A stretch of DNA of 9,604 bases from Rhodobacterales bacterium UBA7416 (GCA_002469545.1 DKMK01000025.1:1-9604); one strand, 5' to 3'. Counted from the stretch's first letter, positions 1-7,317 are shown. The notes: a model not told the origin generated them from the letters alone. Program-made: numbers and translations.

Positions 1-1
1 T

Positions 2-1798
2 GCGATAAAAGCACGATTTAGCGGTGATGCGAATTTCGAGCTGCGCGAGGTGCGCGTCGAGAATGATTTGGGTATGCGTGACAGTGGTTCAATGGTTTTG
101 ACGGCATTGTCGCAGGCCGCCGCACAAGTGGCCGCATCGCGTGTTGCTGGTGCGATTGTGCTGAGTGATGGACGCATTCACGACCAAGAGGCCCTGAATG
201 TATTTCCCGCACCGGTGCATTTATTGCAAACAGGGCGTCAGGGTGATTGGGATAAGCGGCTTGAACTTATCAATGCGCCAAGCTTTGCCATTGTCGGCGA
301 AGAGATTATTTTACGGCTTCGCATTGGTGAACAGGGCGATGTGCCTGCGGATAAAATGGGACGCTCAACGTTGCGCATTGCGATTGATGGCAATGAGTAT
401 GGAACGTTTCCATTACCGACGGACCGCGAATTGGAATTGCCGATTAAGTTGTCGCATGGCGGTATAAATGTCATTCAGTTTAATGTTTTGCCCGAGGATG
501 GTGAATTAACGGATCGCAACAATAATGCAGTGTTACAGATCAATGGCGTGCGTGATCGGTTGCGGGTTTTGTTGGTGTCGGGTGAACCGCATACGGGTGA
601 ACGGACGTGGCGTAATTTGTTGAAATCTGACAATGCTGTTGATCTGGTACATTTTACGATTTTGCGCCCACCAGAAAAACTGGACGGTGTGCCAGTGAAT
701 GAATTGTCTTTGATTGCATTCCCTGTGCGCCAGTTGTTTTCTGAGAAAATTGACGAGTTCGATTTGATTATATTTGATCGTTTCAAACGCCGCGGATTGT
801 TGTCTGGTCGGTATCTAAATAACGTCGTGGATTATGTCCGCAAAGGCGGCGCAATCTTGGTTGCAACGGGTGAAAGTTTTGCGGGCGCAGAGAGCCTGCA
901 TCGCACGGAGTTACGTGATATTTTACCAGCGGTTCCAACCGGACGCGTGATTGAACAGGGTTTTAAACCGCGGGTGAATGCATTGGGTGAAAAGCATCCT
1001 GTGACTCAGGGTTTACAGGTGAACAATGTTGACGATGAACCAGATTGGGGACGGTGGTTTCGTCTGATCGAAGGCAAGCAGATTAGCGGTGACGCGGTGA
1101 TGTCGGGGCCAGATGATGCGCCGTTGTTGATCTTGGATCGTGTGGAAAAGGGGCGTGTTGCCCTGTTGTTATCCGATCAAGCGTGGCTGTGGTCACGAGG
1201 ATACGAAGGTGGCGGGCCGCAATTGGAATTGCTACGTCGTCTGGCGCATTGGGCGATGAAAGAACCTGATTTAGAAGAGGAACGTTTGTCCGCGCAAGTG
1301 GACGGTACAAATGTGATAATATCGCGGCGTTCATTAGGCGATGATACGCGTGATCTGGTTGTGGAAAATCCCGATGGATCGACGCGTGAAGTGACGTTGG
1401 ACCAAGTGGCGCCTGGCCAGTGGCGTGGTCAGTTTGAGGGCCAAGAAAATGGCCTGTATCGTTTGATGGATGGCGCCCAGATGGCGGTTGTTGCGTTGGG
1501 GCCAACGTTGCCGCGCGAATTTGAACAGGTTATTTCCACCGATCTGTTGATGGCTGATATTGTCGATCAAACGGGTGGCGGTGTCATTGCGTTGGATGAT
1601 AATTCAACACCGTCTATTCGGATCACCCGTGATGGGCGTGTCGCGGCAGGCGCGAATTGGATTGGGATCGTGGATCGTCAGGCATTTGTTGCGACGTCAG
1701 TGCGCCAAATGCCTGTGCTGCCTGCGTGGTTGTATTTATTGCTGGCCGCTGGTTTCGCGGTTTTGGCTTGGTGGCGCGAAGGCAGGCGTGTCGCGTAG
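2..1798 (+). CDS. Membrane-anchored VWA / glutamine-amidotransferase-like protein, 5' end outside window
   Basis: The frame is open from the window edge to a TAG stop, giving 598 visible codons; the GTG at 50 is internal, not the start. Numbering from the edge, residues 49-61 (AGAIVLSDGRIHD) look like the end of a von Willebrand A-type fold with an SDG turn. A beta-rich stretch follows. Residues 186-300 resemble class I glutamine-amidotransferase-like domains: a strand followed by SGEPHTGERTWRN, then DLIIFDRF, then YVRKGGAILVATG. No cysteine nucleophile is seen at the expected nucleophile turn, so amidotransferase activity is unlikely. A hydrophobic segment at about 572-590, followed by WWREGRR, suggests a C-terminal membrane anchor with a short basic cytoplasmic tail. 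From family knowledge, such proteins often sit beside MoxR ATPase, DUF58 and DUF4159 genes; those would lie upstream and cannot be checked. The function is unknown, perhaps envelope-related. Confidence 0.75.
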   Translation, partial: AIKARFSGDANFELREVRVENDLGMRDSGSMVLTALSQAAAQVAASRVAGAIVLSDGRIHDQEALNVFPAPVHLLQTGRQGDWDKRLELINAPSFAIVGEEIILRLRIGEQGDVPADKMGRSTLRIAIDGNEYGTFPLPTDRELELPIKLSHGGINVIQFNVLPEDGELTDRNNNAVLQINGVRDRLRVLLVSGEPHTGERTWRNLLKSDNAVDLVHFTILRPPEKLDGVPVNELSLIAFPVRQLFSEKIDEFDLIIFDRFKRRGLLSGRYLNNVVDYVRKGGAILVATGESFAGAESLHRTELRDILPAVPTGRVIEQGFKPRVNALGEKHPVTQGLQVNNVDDEPDWGRWFRLIEGKQISGDAVMSGPDDAPLLILDRVEKGRVALLLSDQAWLWSRGYEGGGPQLELLRRLAHWAMKEPDLEEERLSAQVDGTNVIISRRSLGDDTRDLVVENPDGSTREVTLDQVAPGQWRGQFEGQENGLYRLMDGAQMAVVALGPTLPREFEQVISTDLLMADIVDQTGGGVIALDDNSTPSIRITRDGRVAAGANWIGIVDRQAFVATSVRQMPVLPAWLYLLLAAGFAVLAWWREGRRVA

Positions 1799-1817
1799 AA
1801 TTTAGTTGCTTTTATAA

Positions 1818-1840
1818 ATTGGTAAGTTTATTTTACCAAT
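1818..1840. promoter_or_regulatory. Perfect inverted repeat upstream of glcD, candidate operator
   Basis: ATTGGTAA (1818-1825) and TTACCAAT (1833-1840) are perfect inverted arms separated by 7 bases. They lie 20 bp before the glcD start, in the only non-coding gap that could hold the operon promoter. The TTGGT/ACCAA half-sites resemble those of the FadR/PdhR/GlcC group of GntR regulators, but the space between the half-sites is 11 bases rather than the classical 3, so assignment to that family is only a suggestion. It is unlikely to be a terminator, because the stem is AT-rich and no U-tract follows. Confidence 0.45.
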
Positions 1841-1859
1841 ATTTAACGGAGCTGAAACC

Positions 1860-3296
1860 ATGCAAATGCCAATTCCAAATGCCGCTGTTCTCGACAAGAA
1901 ACAGCATATCGTGCACCGTTTGTTGACGGTATTACCCAAAGAAGCAGTGATTTCTGATCCGAGCCAAACCCGTGCATATGAGTGTGACGCGCTGACCGCA
2001 TATCGGTGTTCACCGATGTTGGCGGTTTTGCCAAGCGATACGGAGCAAGTGTCGGATGTGCTGCGCATTTGTTTTGAAGAGGGTGTGCCAGTTGTTCCGC
2101 GTGGGTCGGGCACATCATTGGCAGGTGGCGCATTGCCGACGGCAGATTGTGTGATTTTGGGCGTGGCGAAATTGAATGATGTTTTGGAAACGGATTACGA
2201 TAATAGATTGATCCGTGTGCAATCTGGGCGCACGAACCTGTCCGTTTCTGGTGCGGTTGAAGAGGATGGGTTTTTCTATGCGCCTGATCCAAGCAGCCAA
2301 TTGGCCTGTGCGATTGCGGGTAATATTGGGATGAATTCTGGTGGCGCGCACTGTTTGAAATACGGCGTGACGACGAATAATTTGTTGGGTGTGACGATGG
2401 TTATGATGAACGGTGACGTCGTTGAAATTGGTGGCAGCCATTTGGATGCGGGTGGTTTGGATTTGTTGGGGGTCATTTGCGGATCCGAAGGCCAGCTGGG
2501 TGTCGTAACCGAAGCCACGTTGCGAATTTTGCACAAACCTGTGGCGGCGCGTCCTGTGTTGATTGCGTTTGATGAAAACGAAGTCGCCGGTGCCTGTGTT
2601 GCGGATATTATTAAGGCGGGCGTTTTGCCTGTTGCGATCGAATTCATGGACCGTCTGTGCATTGAAACTAGCGAAAATTTCGCAAAGGCAGGTTATCCAG
2701 ATGCAGAAGCATTGTTGATCGTCGAAGTCGAAGGTTCAGAGATTGAAATCGAAGAGCAGTTGGAAAAAATCATAGCGATTGCCGAGCGTCATAATCCGGT
2801 TGAACTACGCCAAAGTAATTCCGAAGAGGAAAGTGCGAAAATTTGGCTGGGGCGAAAATCGGCGTTTGGCGCGATTGGGCAAATCAGCGACTATATGTGT
2901 TTAGATGGGACCATACCTGTTTCAGAATTGCCGTTTGTATTGCGTCGCATCGGCGAAATTGGTGAAAAATTTGGCCTGCGCGTTGGTAATGTTTTCCACG
3001 CTGGCGATGGGAATATGCATCCGTTGATTTTGTTTGATGCGAACAAGCCAGGCGATCTGGAGCGGTGTGAAGAGATGGGTGCGGAAATTCTGCGTTTGTG
3101 CGTTGAAGTCGGCGGATGCTTGACAGGCGAGCATGGTGTCGGTGTCGAAAAACGCGACCTTATGTTTGATCAATACAATGCCGAGGATATCGAAGCGCAA
3201 CTGCATGTTAAGGACGTGTTTGATCCCAAATGGTTGTTGAATGCGGCCAAAGTGTTCCCGTTGACGGCAACTGAAACGCGGAGGAATGCATCGTGA
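1860..3296 (+). CDS. glcD: Glycolate oxidase subunit GlcD (FAD-binding)
   Basis: This is the catalytic flavin subunit of glycolate oxidase, which oxidises glycolate to glyoxylate and passes electrons through GlcF to the respiratory chain at the inner membrane. The 478 residues are close to the usual GlcD length of about 500. The N-terminal FAD_binding_4 domain has PRGSGTSLAGG (80-90) and PDPSSQLACAIAGNIGMNSGG's core at 142-162. The C-terminal FAD-oxidase domain has HAGDGNMH (380-387) and GEHGVG (423-428), with the expected histidines and glutamate near the flavin. The ATG at 1860 is preceded by GGAG at 1848-1851, 8 bases away; an in-frame ATG at 1866 is possible but worse spaced. The stop overlaps the glcE start by four bases. 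D-lactate dehydrogenases share this fold, but adjacent glcE and glcF make GlcD the clear choice. Confidence 0.95.
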   Translation: MQMPIPNAAVLDKKQHIVHRLLTVLPKEAVISDPSQTRAYECDALTAYRCSPMLAVLPSDTEQVSDVLRICFEEGVPVVPRGSGTSLAGGALPTADCVILGVAKLNDVLETDYDNRLIRVQSGRTNLSVSGAVEEDGFFYAPDPSSQLACAIAGNIGMNSGGAHCLKYGVTTNNLLGVTMVMMNGDVVEIGGSHLDAGGLDLLGVICGSEGQLGVVTEATLRILHKPVAARPVLIAFDENEVAGACVADIIKAGVLPVAIEFMDRLCIETSENFAKAGYPDAEALLIVEVEGSEIEIEEQLEKIIAIAERHNPVELRQSNSEEESAKIWLGRKSAFGAIGQISDYMCLDGTIPVSELPFVLRRIGEIGEKFGLRVGNVFHAGDGNMHPLILFDANKPGDLERCEEMGAEILRLCVEVGGCLTGEHGVGVEKRDLMFDQYNAEDIEAQLHVKDVFDPKWLLNAAKVFPLTATETRRNAS

Positions 3297-4408
3297 TCCC
3301 AACAAGTGAATTGGAATTGGTTGAGGCCATAAAATCGACAAGTGAACCCGTGCGAATTGTTGGTGGAGGTACGCGCCAAGGGTTGGGCAATACAGTAAAA
3401 GCACGCGAAAGTATCAGCACGTCTGCACTGACGGGTATTACGTTATTGGAACCCGCTGCGCTGACATTGGTGGTGCGCGCAGGGACGCCCTTGGCAGATG
3501 TGCAAAAGGCGTTGGATTTGGAAAATCAACAGTTGCCGTTTGAGCCAATGGATCATCGTGCGTTACTGGGGTCTGCTGGGGCATCAACAATTGGTGGTGT
3601 TGTTGCATGCAATATTTCGGGACCGCGGCGTATTTCCGCGGGGGCGTGTCGTGACAGTTTGATCGGTGTGCGCTTTGTTGATGGATCAGGTAACGTCGTG
3701 AAAAACGGGGGTCGTGTTATGAAGAACGTGACCGGATATGATTTAGTGAAATTGATGGCCGGCAGCTACGGGACATTGGGTGTGATGACCGAATTGTCGT
3801 TTAAGCTGCAGCCAAAACCTGCGGAAGTGGCGACGATTAAAATTCACGACGTGGACGATGTGACAGGCGTTGCTGCGCTGTCGCGCGCGCTTGGCTCACC
3901 CAATGATGTGACGGGCACAGCATTGGTCGATGGTACCGCATTGATCCGTGTTGAAGGATTGCCGAAATCAGTAAAGTATCGCACCAAAGCATTGAAAGAT
4001 ATCTTTGCCTCGCAAAACGTATCCGTCGAAAACGATCCTGTTAAATCAAACGGGATCTGGGCGGCGGTCGGTGATGTATCAGAACTGGCGGGTTGTCGGG
4101 GAGACATCTGGCGGATCAGTGTGAAGCCAACAGATGGACCTGTTCTGGTTGCCAAACTACGGGCGGCTGGGATTGATTTAAAGGTTCACTATGATTGGGG
4201 CGGTGGGTTGATCTATCTGCGCGTGAACGATGACCTGAACCTGCGGGACCATTTAGCGGGTTTTGCAGGGCATGCGACGTTGATCCGCGGTACTGGAGCC
4301 GGTGCAATTGCGATGCCACCGCAAAATGCGTTGGTTGCGAAATTGGAAACTGGTCTACGTGCGAAATTCGATCCGCGTGGCATTTTGAATACGGGGATCA
4401 TGGGATAA
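3293..4408 (+). CDS. glcE: Glycolate oxidase subunit GlcE (FAD-binding)
   Basis: This is the second FAD-binding subunit of glycolate oxidase, required for activity alongside GlcD and GlcF. The 371-residue protein carries only an FAD_binding_4 domain without the large oxidase C-domain, as is typical of GlcE. Visible motifs are GGGTRQGLG (24-32), TIGGVVACNISGPRR (99-113) and KNVTGYDLVKLMAGSYGTLG (144-163). The start is a GTG whose first base lies inside the glcD stop (GTGA, four-base overlap). A strong GGAGGA at 3280-3285 sits 7 bases before it, which supports this start and translational coupling. The nearby ATG at 3286 is out of frame. The stop overlaps the glcF ATG by one base (TAATG). Confidence 0.94.
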   Translation: MIPTSELELVEAIKSTSEPVRIVGGGTRQGLGNTVKARESISTSALTGITLLEPAALTLVVRAGTPLADVQKALDLENQQLPFEPMDHRALLGSAGASTIGGVVACNISGPRRISAGACRDSLIGVRFVDGSGNVVKNGGRVMKNVTGYDLVKLMAGSYGTLGVMTELSFKLQPKPAEVATIKIHDVDDVTGVAALSRALGSPNDVTGTALVDGTALIRVEGLPKSVKYRTKALKDIFASQNVSVENDPVKSNGIWAAVGDVSELAGCRGDIWRISVKPTDGPVLVAKLRAAGIDLKVHYDWGGGLIYLRVNDDLNLRDHLAGFAGHATLIRGTGAGAIAMPPQNALVAKLETGLRAKFDPRGILNTGIMG

Positions 4409-5709
4409 TGCAAACAACATTCACACCAGAGCAATTGAAAGACCCCAAAACGGCACGTTCAAACAAGGTTTTAAGGAACTGTGTTCATTGTGGGTTTTGC
4501 ACCGCGACGTGCCCAACTTATCAGGTTTTGGGTGACGAGTTGGACAGCCCACGTGGTCGGATTTATCTGATCAAAGATATGTTGGAAAACAATCGCAAAC
4601 CGGATGAAAAAGTGGTCAAACACGTTGATCGTTGTCTGTCATGTCTGGCCTGTATGACGACATGCCCATCGGGTGTGAATTACATGCATTTGGTGGATCA
4701 TGCGCGTGAATACATCGAAGAAAATTACAATCGCCCATTGTTTGACCGCGTTATGCGCGCGACGTTGGCGCAGATATTACCTTATGAAAAACGATTTCGT
4801 TTCGCGATGCGGTCTGCACAATTGATGAAACCATTGGCGCCTGTGATGCCTGCAAAAATCCGCAATATGGTGGAATTCGCGCCTGCAAAACTCCCTGTAC
4901 CCAGCTTGAACGACAAGCCACAGGTATTCCCCGCCGAAGGAAAACGCATTAAGCGCGTGGCGTTGATGACGGGCTGTGCACAAAAGGCGTTGGATACGGA
5001 TATCAATGATGCCACCATCCGTCTGTTGCGCCGTCACGGATGCGAAGTGGTCGTTGCAAATGGGGCTGGATGTTGTGGTGCACTGACACATCACATGGGC
5101 AAAACTAAGCAAAGCCACGCCAGTGCGGCCAAAAATATTCATGCTTGGATGGCAGAAGTGAACGGTGATGGGTTGGACGCGATTGTGATTAACACCAGCG
5201 GTTGTGGCACAACGGTGAAAGATTACGGTCATATGTTTGCAGACGACGCCTTGGCATCAGATGCCAGTGTTATTGCGGGATTGGCCAAGGACATTTCAGA
5301 AGTCATGATCGATCTGGGTCTAAAGGAGTCAAAAGTTCCAGACATGCGCGTTGCTTATCATGCGGCGTGTTCATTGCAGCATGGACAACAGATAAAAACG
5401 CACCCAAAAACGTTGCTAAAAACGGCAGGGTTTACCGTTTTAGAACCCAAGGATAGCCACCTTTGTTGTGGTTCTGCTGGCACCTATAACTTGATGCAGC
5501 CGGAAATTTCTGGGCAGTTAAAAGAGCGTAAGGTGAAGACGTTGGATGCATTGACACCGGATGTGATTAGCGCGGGAAACATTGGTTGTATGATGCAAAT
5601 TGGATCAGCGATTGGCGTGCCCGTTGTGCATACTGTTGAGTTATTGGATTGGGCGACTGGTGGGCCGATGCCGCCGAAATTGGCCAATCGATCTGTTGCG
5701 GCAGAGTAA
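4408..5709 (+). CDS. glcF: Glycolate oxidase iron-sulfur subunit GlcF
   Basis: This is the iron-sulfur subunit that carries electrons from the GlcD/GlcE flavins towards the quinone pool. The 433 residues include two 4Fe-4S ferredoxin motifs: C25, C28, C31, C35 (CVHCGFCTATCP) and C76, C79, C82, C86 (CLSCLACMTTCP). Two cysteine-rich CCG domains follow, with C222-C223 (GAGCCGA) and C353-C354 (HLCCGS), plus C190, C266, C321 and C394 at positions where this heterodisulfide-reductase-like family carries cysteines. All ligand cysteines appear intact. The ATG overlaps the glcE stop by one base, so translation is coupled. It is the last gene of the glc operon. A short stem (GGCAA/TTGCC, 5711-5724) begins one base after the stop. 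Confidence 0.95.
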   Translation: MQTTFTPEQLKDPKTARSNKVLRNCVHCGFCTATCPTYQVLGDELDSPRGRIYLIKDMLENNRKPDEKVVKHVDRCLSCLACMTTCPSGVNYMHLVDHAREYIEENYNRPLFDRVMRATLAQILPYEKRFRFAMRSAQLMKPLAPVMPAKIRNMVEFAPAKLPVPSLNDKPQVFPAEGKRIKRVALMTGCAQKALDTDINDATIRLLRRHGCEVVVANGAGCCGALTHHMGKTKQSHASAAKNIHAWMAEVNGDGLDAIVINTSGCGTTVKDYGHMFADDALASDASVIAGLAKDISEVMIDLGLKESKVPDMRVAYHAACSLQHGQQIKTHPKTLLKTAGFTVLEPKDSHLCCGSAGTYNLMQPEISGQLKERKVKTLDALTPDVISAGNIGCMMQIGSAIGVPVVHTVELLDWATGGPMPPKLANRSVAAE

Positions 5710-5710
5710 C

Positions 5711-5724
5711 GGCAATTATTTGCC
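5711..5724 (+). terminator. Weak stem-loop after glcF, possible attenuating terminator
   Basis: GGCAA and TTGCC form a 5-bp stem with a TTAT loop right after the glcF stop, followed by an AT-rich stretch with TTTT at 5734-5737 rather than a clean U-tract. It may end or attenuate the glc message or protect its 3' end. The short stem makes it a weak call, and read-through into the protease gene is possible. Confidence 0.25.
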
Positions 5725-5735
5725 ATAATTTGGTT

Positions 5736-5765
5736 TTGGACAGAGCCGACTGTTGGGGCTAGTTT
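5736..5765 (+). promoter_or_regulatory. Possible housekeeping promoter for the protease gene
   Basis: TTGGAC (5736-5741) and TAGTTT (5760-5765) are separated by 18 bases and lie about 20 bases before the protease ATG. The -35 match is fair and the -10 match is poor, so this is tentative. The alternative is read-through from glcF, 75 bp upstream. Confidence 0.25.
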
Positions 5766-5784
5766 GCGCCAAAGGGTAGGGTTC

Positions 5785-6576
5785 ATGAAACTGATTTCAA
5801 TTTTGATCGCCATTTGTTTTGGCTCGATTGCGTTCGCGCAGTCAGATCTGCGCCCTTTGGTGACCGCAGACCAAGTTAAGGCGTGGTCTGGTGTCGGTCG
5901 ACTGAATGTAAAAACAAACCGAAGTCAAAAGTTTTGTTCGGGAGCTTTGATATCACCGACGCATGTTTTAACGGCCGCACATTGTGTGGTTGATATGCAT
6001 ACGGGCGCGCCAATCCCAGCATCTTCGATAGAGTTTCTGGCAGGGTGGCGCGATGGACGTGCGTCTGCATATGGGCGCGCGCGCCGCGTTGTGGTTCATC
6101 CTGATTATCATCCAACACTACGTGTGAATGATGAAAATGTTTCGACGGATTTGGCGATTGTGGAACTGGCAGTGCCGATGAATGCAAATGGAATTCGACC
6201 CTTTGCACGACAAAACCAACCCCATGTTGGGCAGAAATTGATGGTTGTGTCGTATGCCCATGATCGATCTGAAGCGCCCGCAATTGAGGAAGAATGCCAC
6301 GTTCTAATGCGTAAAACACGGGTCATAATCGCCAGTTGTTCGGCGGATTTCGGCGCCTCTGGTGCGCCCATATTTGTGATGGAAGACGGCGTTCCGAAAA
6401 TCGCATCCGTCGTTTCTGCAAAGGCAAAATTGAACGGGCAACACGTGTCGTATGGCGTTTCACTAGAAGAGCCACTGAATGAGTTGTTGTTAAAATTATC
6501 CCAAACCTCCGGAGTGTTCCAAAGTAAAAAGCCGGGCGGATCACTTGCATCCCAACTGGGACGTGTAAAAAAGTAG
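5785..6576 (+). CDS. Secreted trypsin-like serine protease (S1 fold)
   Basis: This is a 263-residue protein with a clear signal peptide: MKL, a hydrophobic core through about residue 16, and a likely cut after AFA or AFAQ (17-19), so it should act in the periplasm or outside the cell. The catalytic triad of the chymotrypsin fold is visible: H66 in LTAAHC, D122 in DLAIVEL and S192 in FGASGAP. C51 and C67 match the conserved disulfide flanking the histidine, and C171/C185 may form a second. The usual GDSGG is GASGAP, so the aspartate that locks the activated N-terminus in trypsin zymogens is missing. I chose the ATG at 5785 over an in-frame TTG at 5764 because it gives a proper signal peptide and is preceded by purine-rich GTAGGG (5776-5781). 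The substrate is unknown. Its position behind glcDEF does not by itself imply a shared role. Confidence 0.87.
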   Translation: MKLISILIAICFGSIAFAQSDLRPLVTADQVKAWSGVGRLNVKTNRSQKFCSGALISPTHVLTAAHCVVDMHTGAPIPASSIEFLAGWRDGRASAYGRARRVVVHPDYHPTLRVNDENVSTDLAIVELAVPMNANGIRPFARQNQPHVGQKLMVVSYAHDRSEAPAIEEECHVLMRKTRVIIASCSADFGASGAPIFVMEDGVPKIASVVSAKAKLNGQHVSYGVSLEEPLNELLLKLSQTSGVFQSKKPGGSLASQLGRVKK

Positions 6577-6610
6577 CGGTAAAATAAATGTGAACAAAGC
6601 GTTCGTTAAA

Positions 6611-6643
6611 CCCCTTGCCAAATTAATTCTTCTACCCATATAT
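6611..6643 (+). promoter_or_regulatory. Heat-shock (RpoH/sigma-32-type) promoter of ibpA
   Basis: CCCCTTGCC (6611-6619) fits the -35 consensus of heat-shock sigma factors (CTTGAA preceded by C's), and CCCATATAT (6635-6643) fits the -10 consensus (CCCATNT). The spacer between CTTGCC and CCCATAT is 15 bases. Transcription would begin near 6650, giving a leader of about 85 nt. It lies just upstream of a small heat-shock gene, which is where such a promoter is expected. Confidence 0.7.
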
Positions 6644-6680
6644 TAATCAACGGATGCCCAAATGGGGTCTGTTAAATACC

Positions 6681-6736
6681 TGGTCTGTCCATACGGAAGG
6701 CCATTGAAAACGTATCGCTTCGAAAAGGATATGCTT
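6681..6736 (+). promoter_or_regulatory. ROSE-like RNA thermometer in the ibpA leader
   Basis: Two successive hairpins fold in the leader. In the first (6681-6703), UGGUCU pairs with AGGCCA and UCC with GGA around an AUAC loop, with G6687 bulged. In the second (6711-6733, extending to the base before the AUGCUUAUG start region), CGUAUC pairs with GAUAUG and CUU with AAG around a CGAA loop, with G6717 bulged. The second traps the ribosome binding site AAGGA (6725-6729), 7 bases before the AUG at 6737. The order UCGCU, six bases, AGGAU, six bases, AUG matches the conserved 3' hairpin of ROSE elements (U-U/C-GCU opposite AGGA with an unpaired G). ROSE elements melt on warming and open translation of small heat-shock genes. 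The folding is by eye, without energy calculation. Confidence 0.72.
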
Positions 6737-7222
6737 ATGCGTAACTATGATTTTGCACCACTATACCGTTCAACAGTTGGATTCGATCGTCTGGCAAATA
6801 TGCTGGATCGCGCGTTAACCGCCGACACTGGAACGAACACTTACCCCCCTTATAACATCGAAAAAGCTGGCGATGACAAATACCGCATTACGGTTGCTGT
6901 TTCTGGATTTAGCGAAGACGAACTAAACGTTGAAATGCGCGAAGGCCAGTTGGTGATTTCCGCCAAAAAAGCCGAAGATACACCAAACGATTTGACGTAT
7001 CTGCATCGTGGCATTGCCCAGCGTGCGTTTGAAAAACGGTTCCAATTGGCCGATCATGTACGCCCAGTTGGCGCGGAAACGCGTGATGGTTTGTTGCATA
7101 TTGACCTGATCCGCGAAGTACCAGAGGCGTTAAAGCCACGCACGATTGAAATTGCTGGACCATCAATGATTGATGCGAACCCTGCGAAAAAAGTCACGAA
7201 ATCAAAGACTGTCGAAGTCTAG
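6737..7222 (+). CDS. ibpA: Small heat-shock protein, Hsp20/IbpA type
   Basis: This is an ATP-independent holdase chaperone that binds unfolding proteins in the cytoplasm and keeps them recoverable for DnaK/ClpB. The 161 residues begin MRNYDFAPLYRSTVGFDRL, the same opening as enterobacterial IbpA. The alpha-crystallin domain spans about 38-128, with YPPYNIEK (37-43), VAVSGFSEDEL (53-63) and the A-x3-GLL signature at 113-120 (RDGLLHIDL). An IEI (137-139) in the C-terminal tail is the oligomer-contact I-x-I motif. A longer frame opens at ATG 6662, but those 25 extra codons cover the structured leader, whereas the ATG at 6737 has AAGGA 7 bases before it. Expression is probably controlled by a heat-shock promoter and a ROSE-like thermometer. 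A bidirectional terminator lies about 125 bases after the stop. Confidence 0.95.
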   Translation: MRNYDFAPLYRSTVGFDRLANMLDRALTADTGTNTYPPYNIEKAGDDKYRITVAVSGFSEDELNVEMREGQLVISAKKAEDTPNDLTYLHRGIAQRAFEKRFQLADHVRPVGAETRDGLLHIDLIREVPEALKPRTIEIAGPSMIDANPAKKVTKSKTVEV

Positions 7223-7259
7223 ATTTCCCCTAACATCGCCCGTCGCCTTTCCCCCTTTT

Positions 7260-7317
7260 TGGCGCGGGCAGTGTCCCCAAGTATGATCTCTCCCCAGACA
7301 ACTTGGGCGGGGCGCCA
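7260..7317. repeat. Nested inverted repeat in the ibpA 3' region
   Basis: An outer pair TGGCGC (7260-7265) / GCGCCA (7312-7317) encloses an inner perfect pair CCCAAGT (7276-7282) / ACTTGGG (7301-7307). The internal loop is uneven (10 and 4 bases) and the apical loop is 18 bases. No U-tract follows. It lies in a C- and G-rich non-coding stretch between the ibpA stop and the terminator. It could be a structured 3' UTR or part of a small RNA; no known family is recognised. Confidence 0.35.

Noticed and set aside
50..52. GTG as the start codon of the first gene
   Set aside because: The frame is open to the window edge upstream of it and the protein begins mid-domain, so the true start lies outside the window.
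1083..1505. Minus-strand open frame of 140 codons inside the first gene
   Set aside because: Lies wholly inside a well-supported coding region, has low-complexity H/T/P-rich composition and no recognisable domain; it is a shadow frame.
1818..1840. Palindrome before glcD read as a terminator for the upstream gene
   Set aside because: The stem is AT-rich and is followed by ATTTAACGG rather than a U-tract, so an operator is more likely.
2922..3404. Minus-strand open frame of 160 codons across the glcD/glcE junction
   Set aside because: It overlaps two strongly conserved genes on the other strand and has no recognisable motif.
4777..5232. Minus-strand open frame of 151 codons inside glcF
   Set aside because: Antisense to conserved GlcF domains, with the irregular composition of a shadow frame.
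5764..5784. TTG start adding seven residues to the protease
   Set aside because: It would put charged residues before an otherwise typical signal peptide; the ATG at 5785 has the ribosome site.
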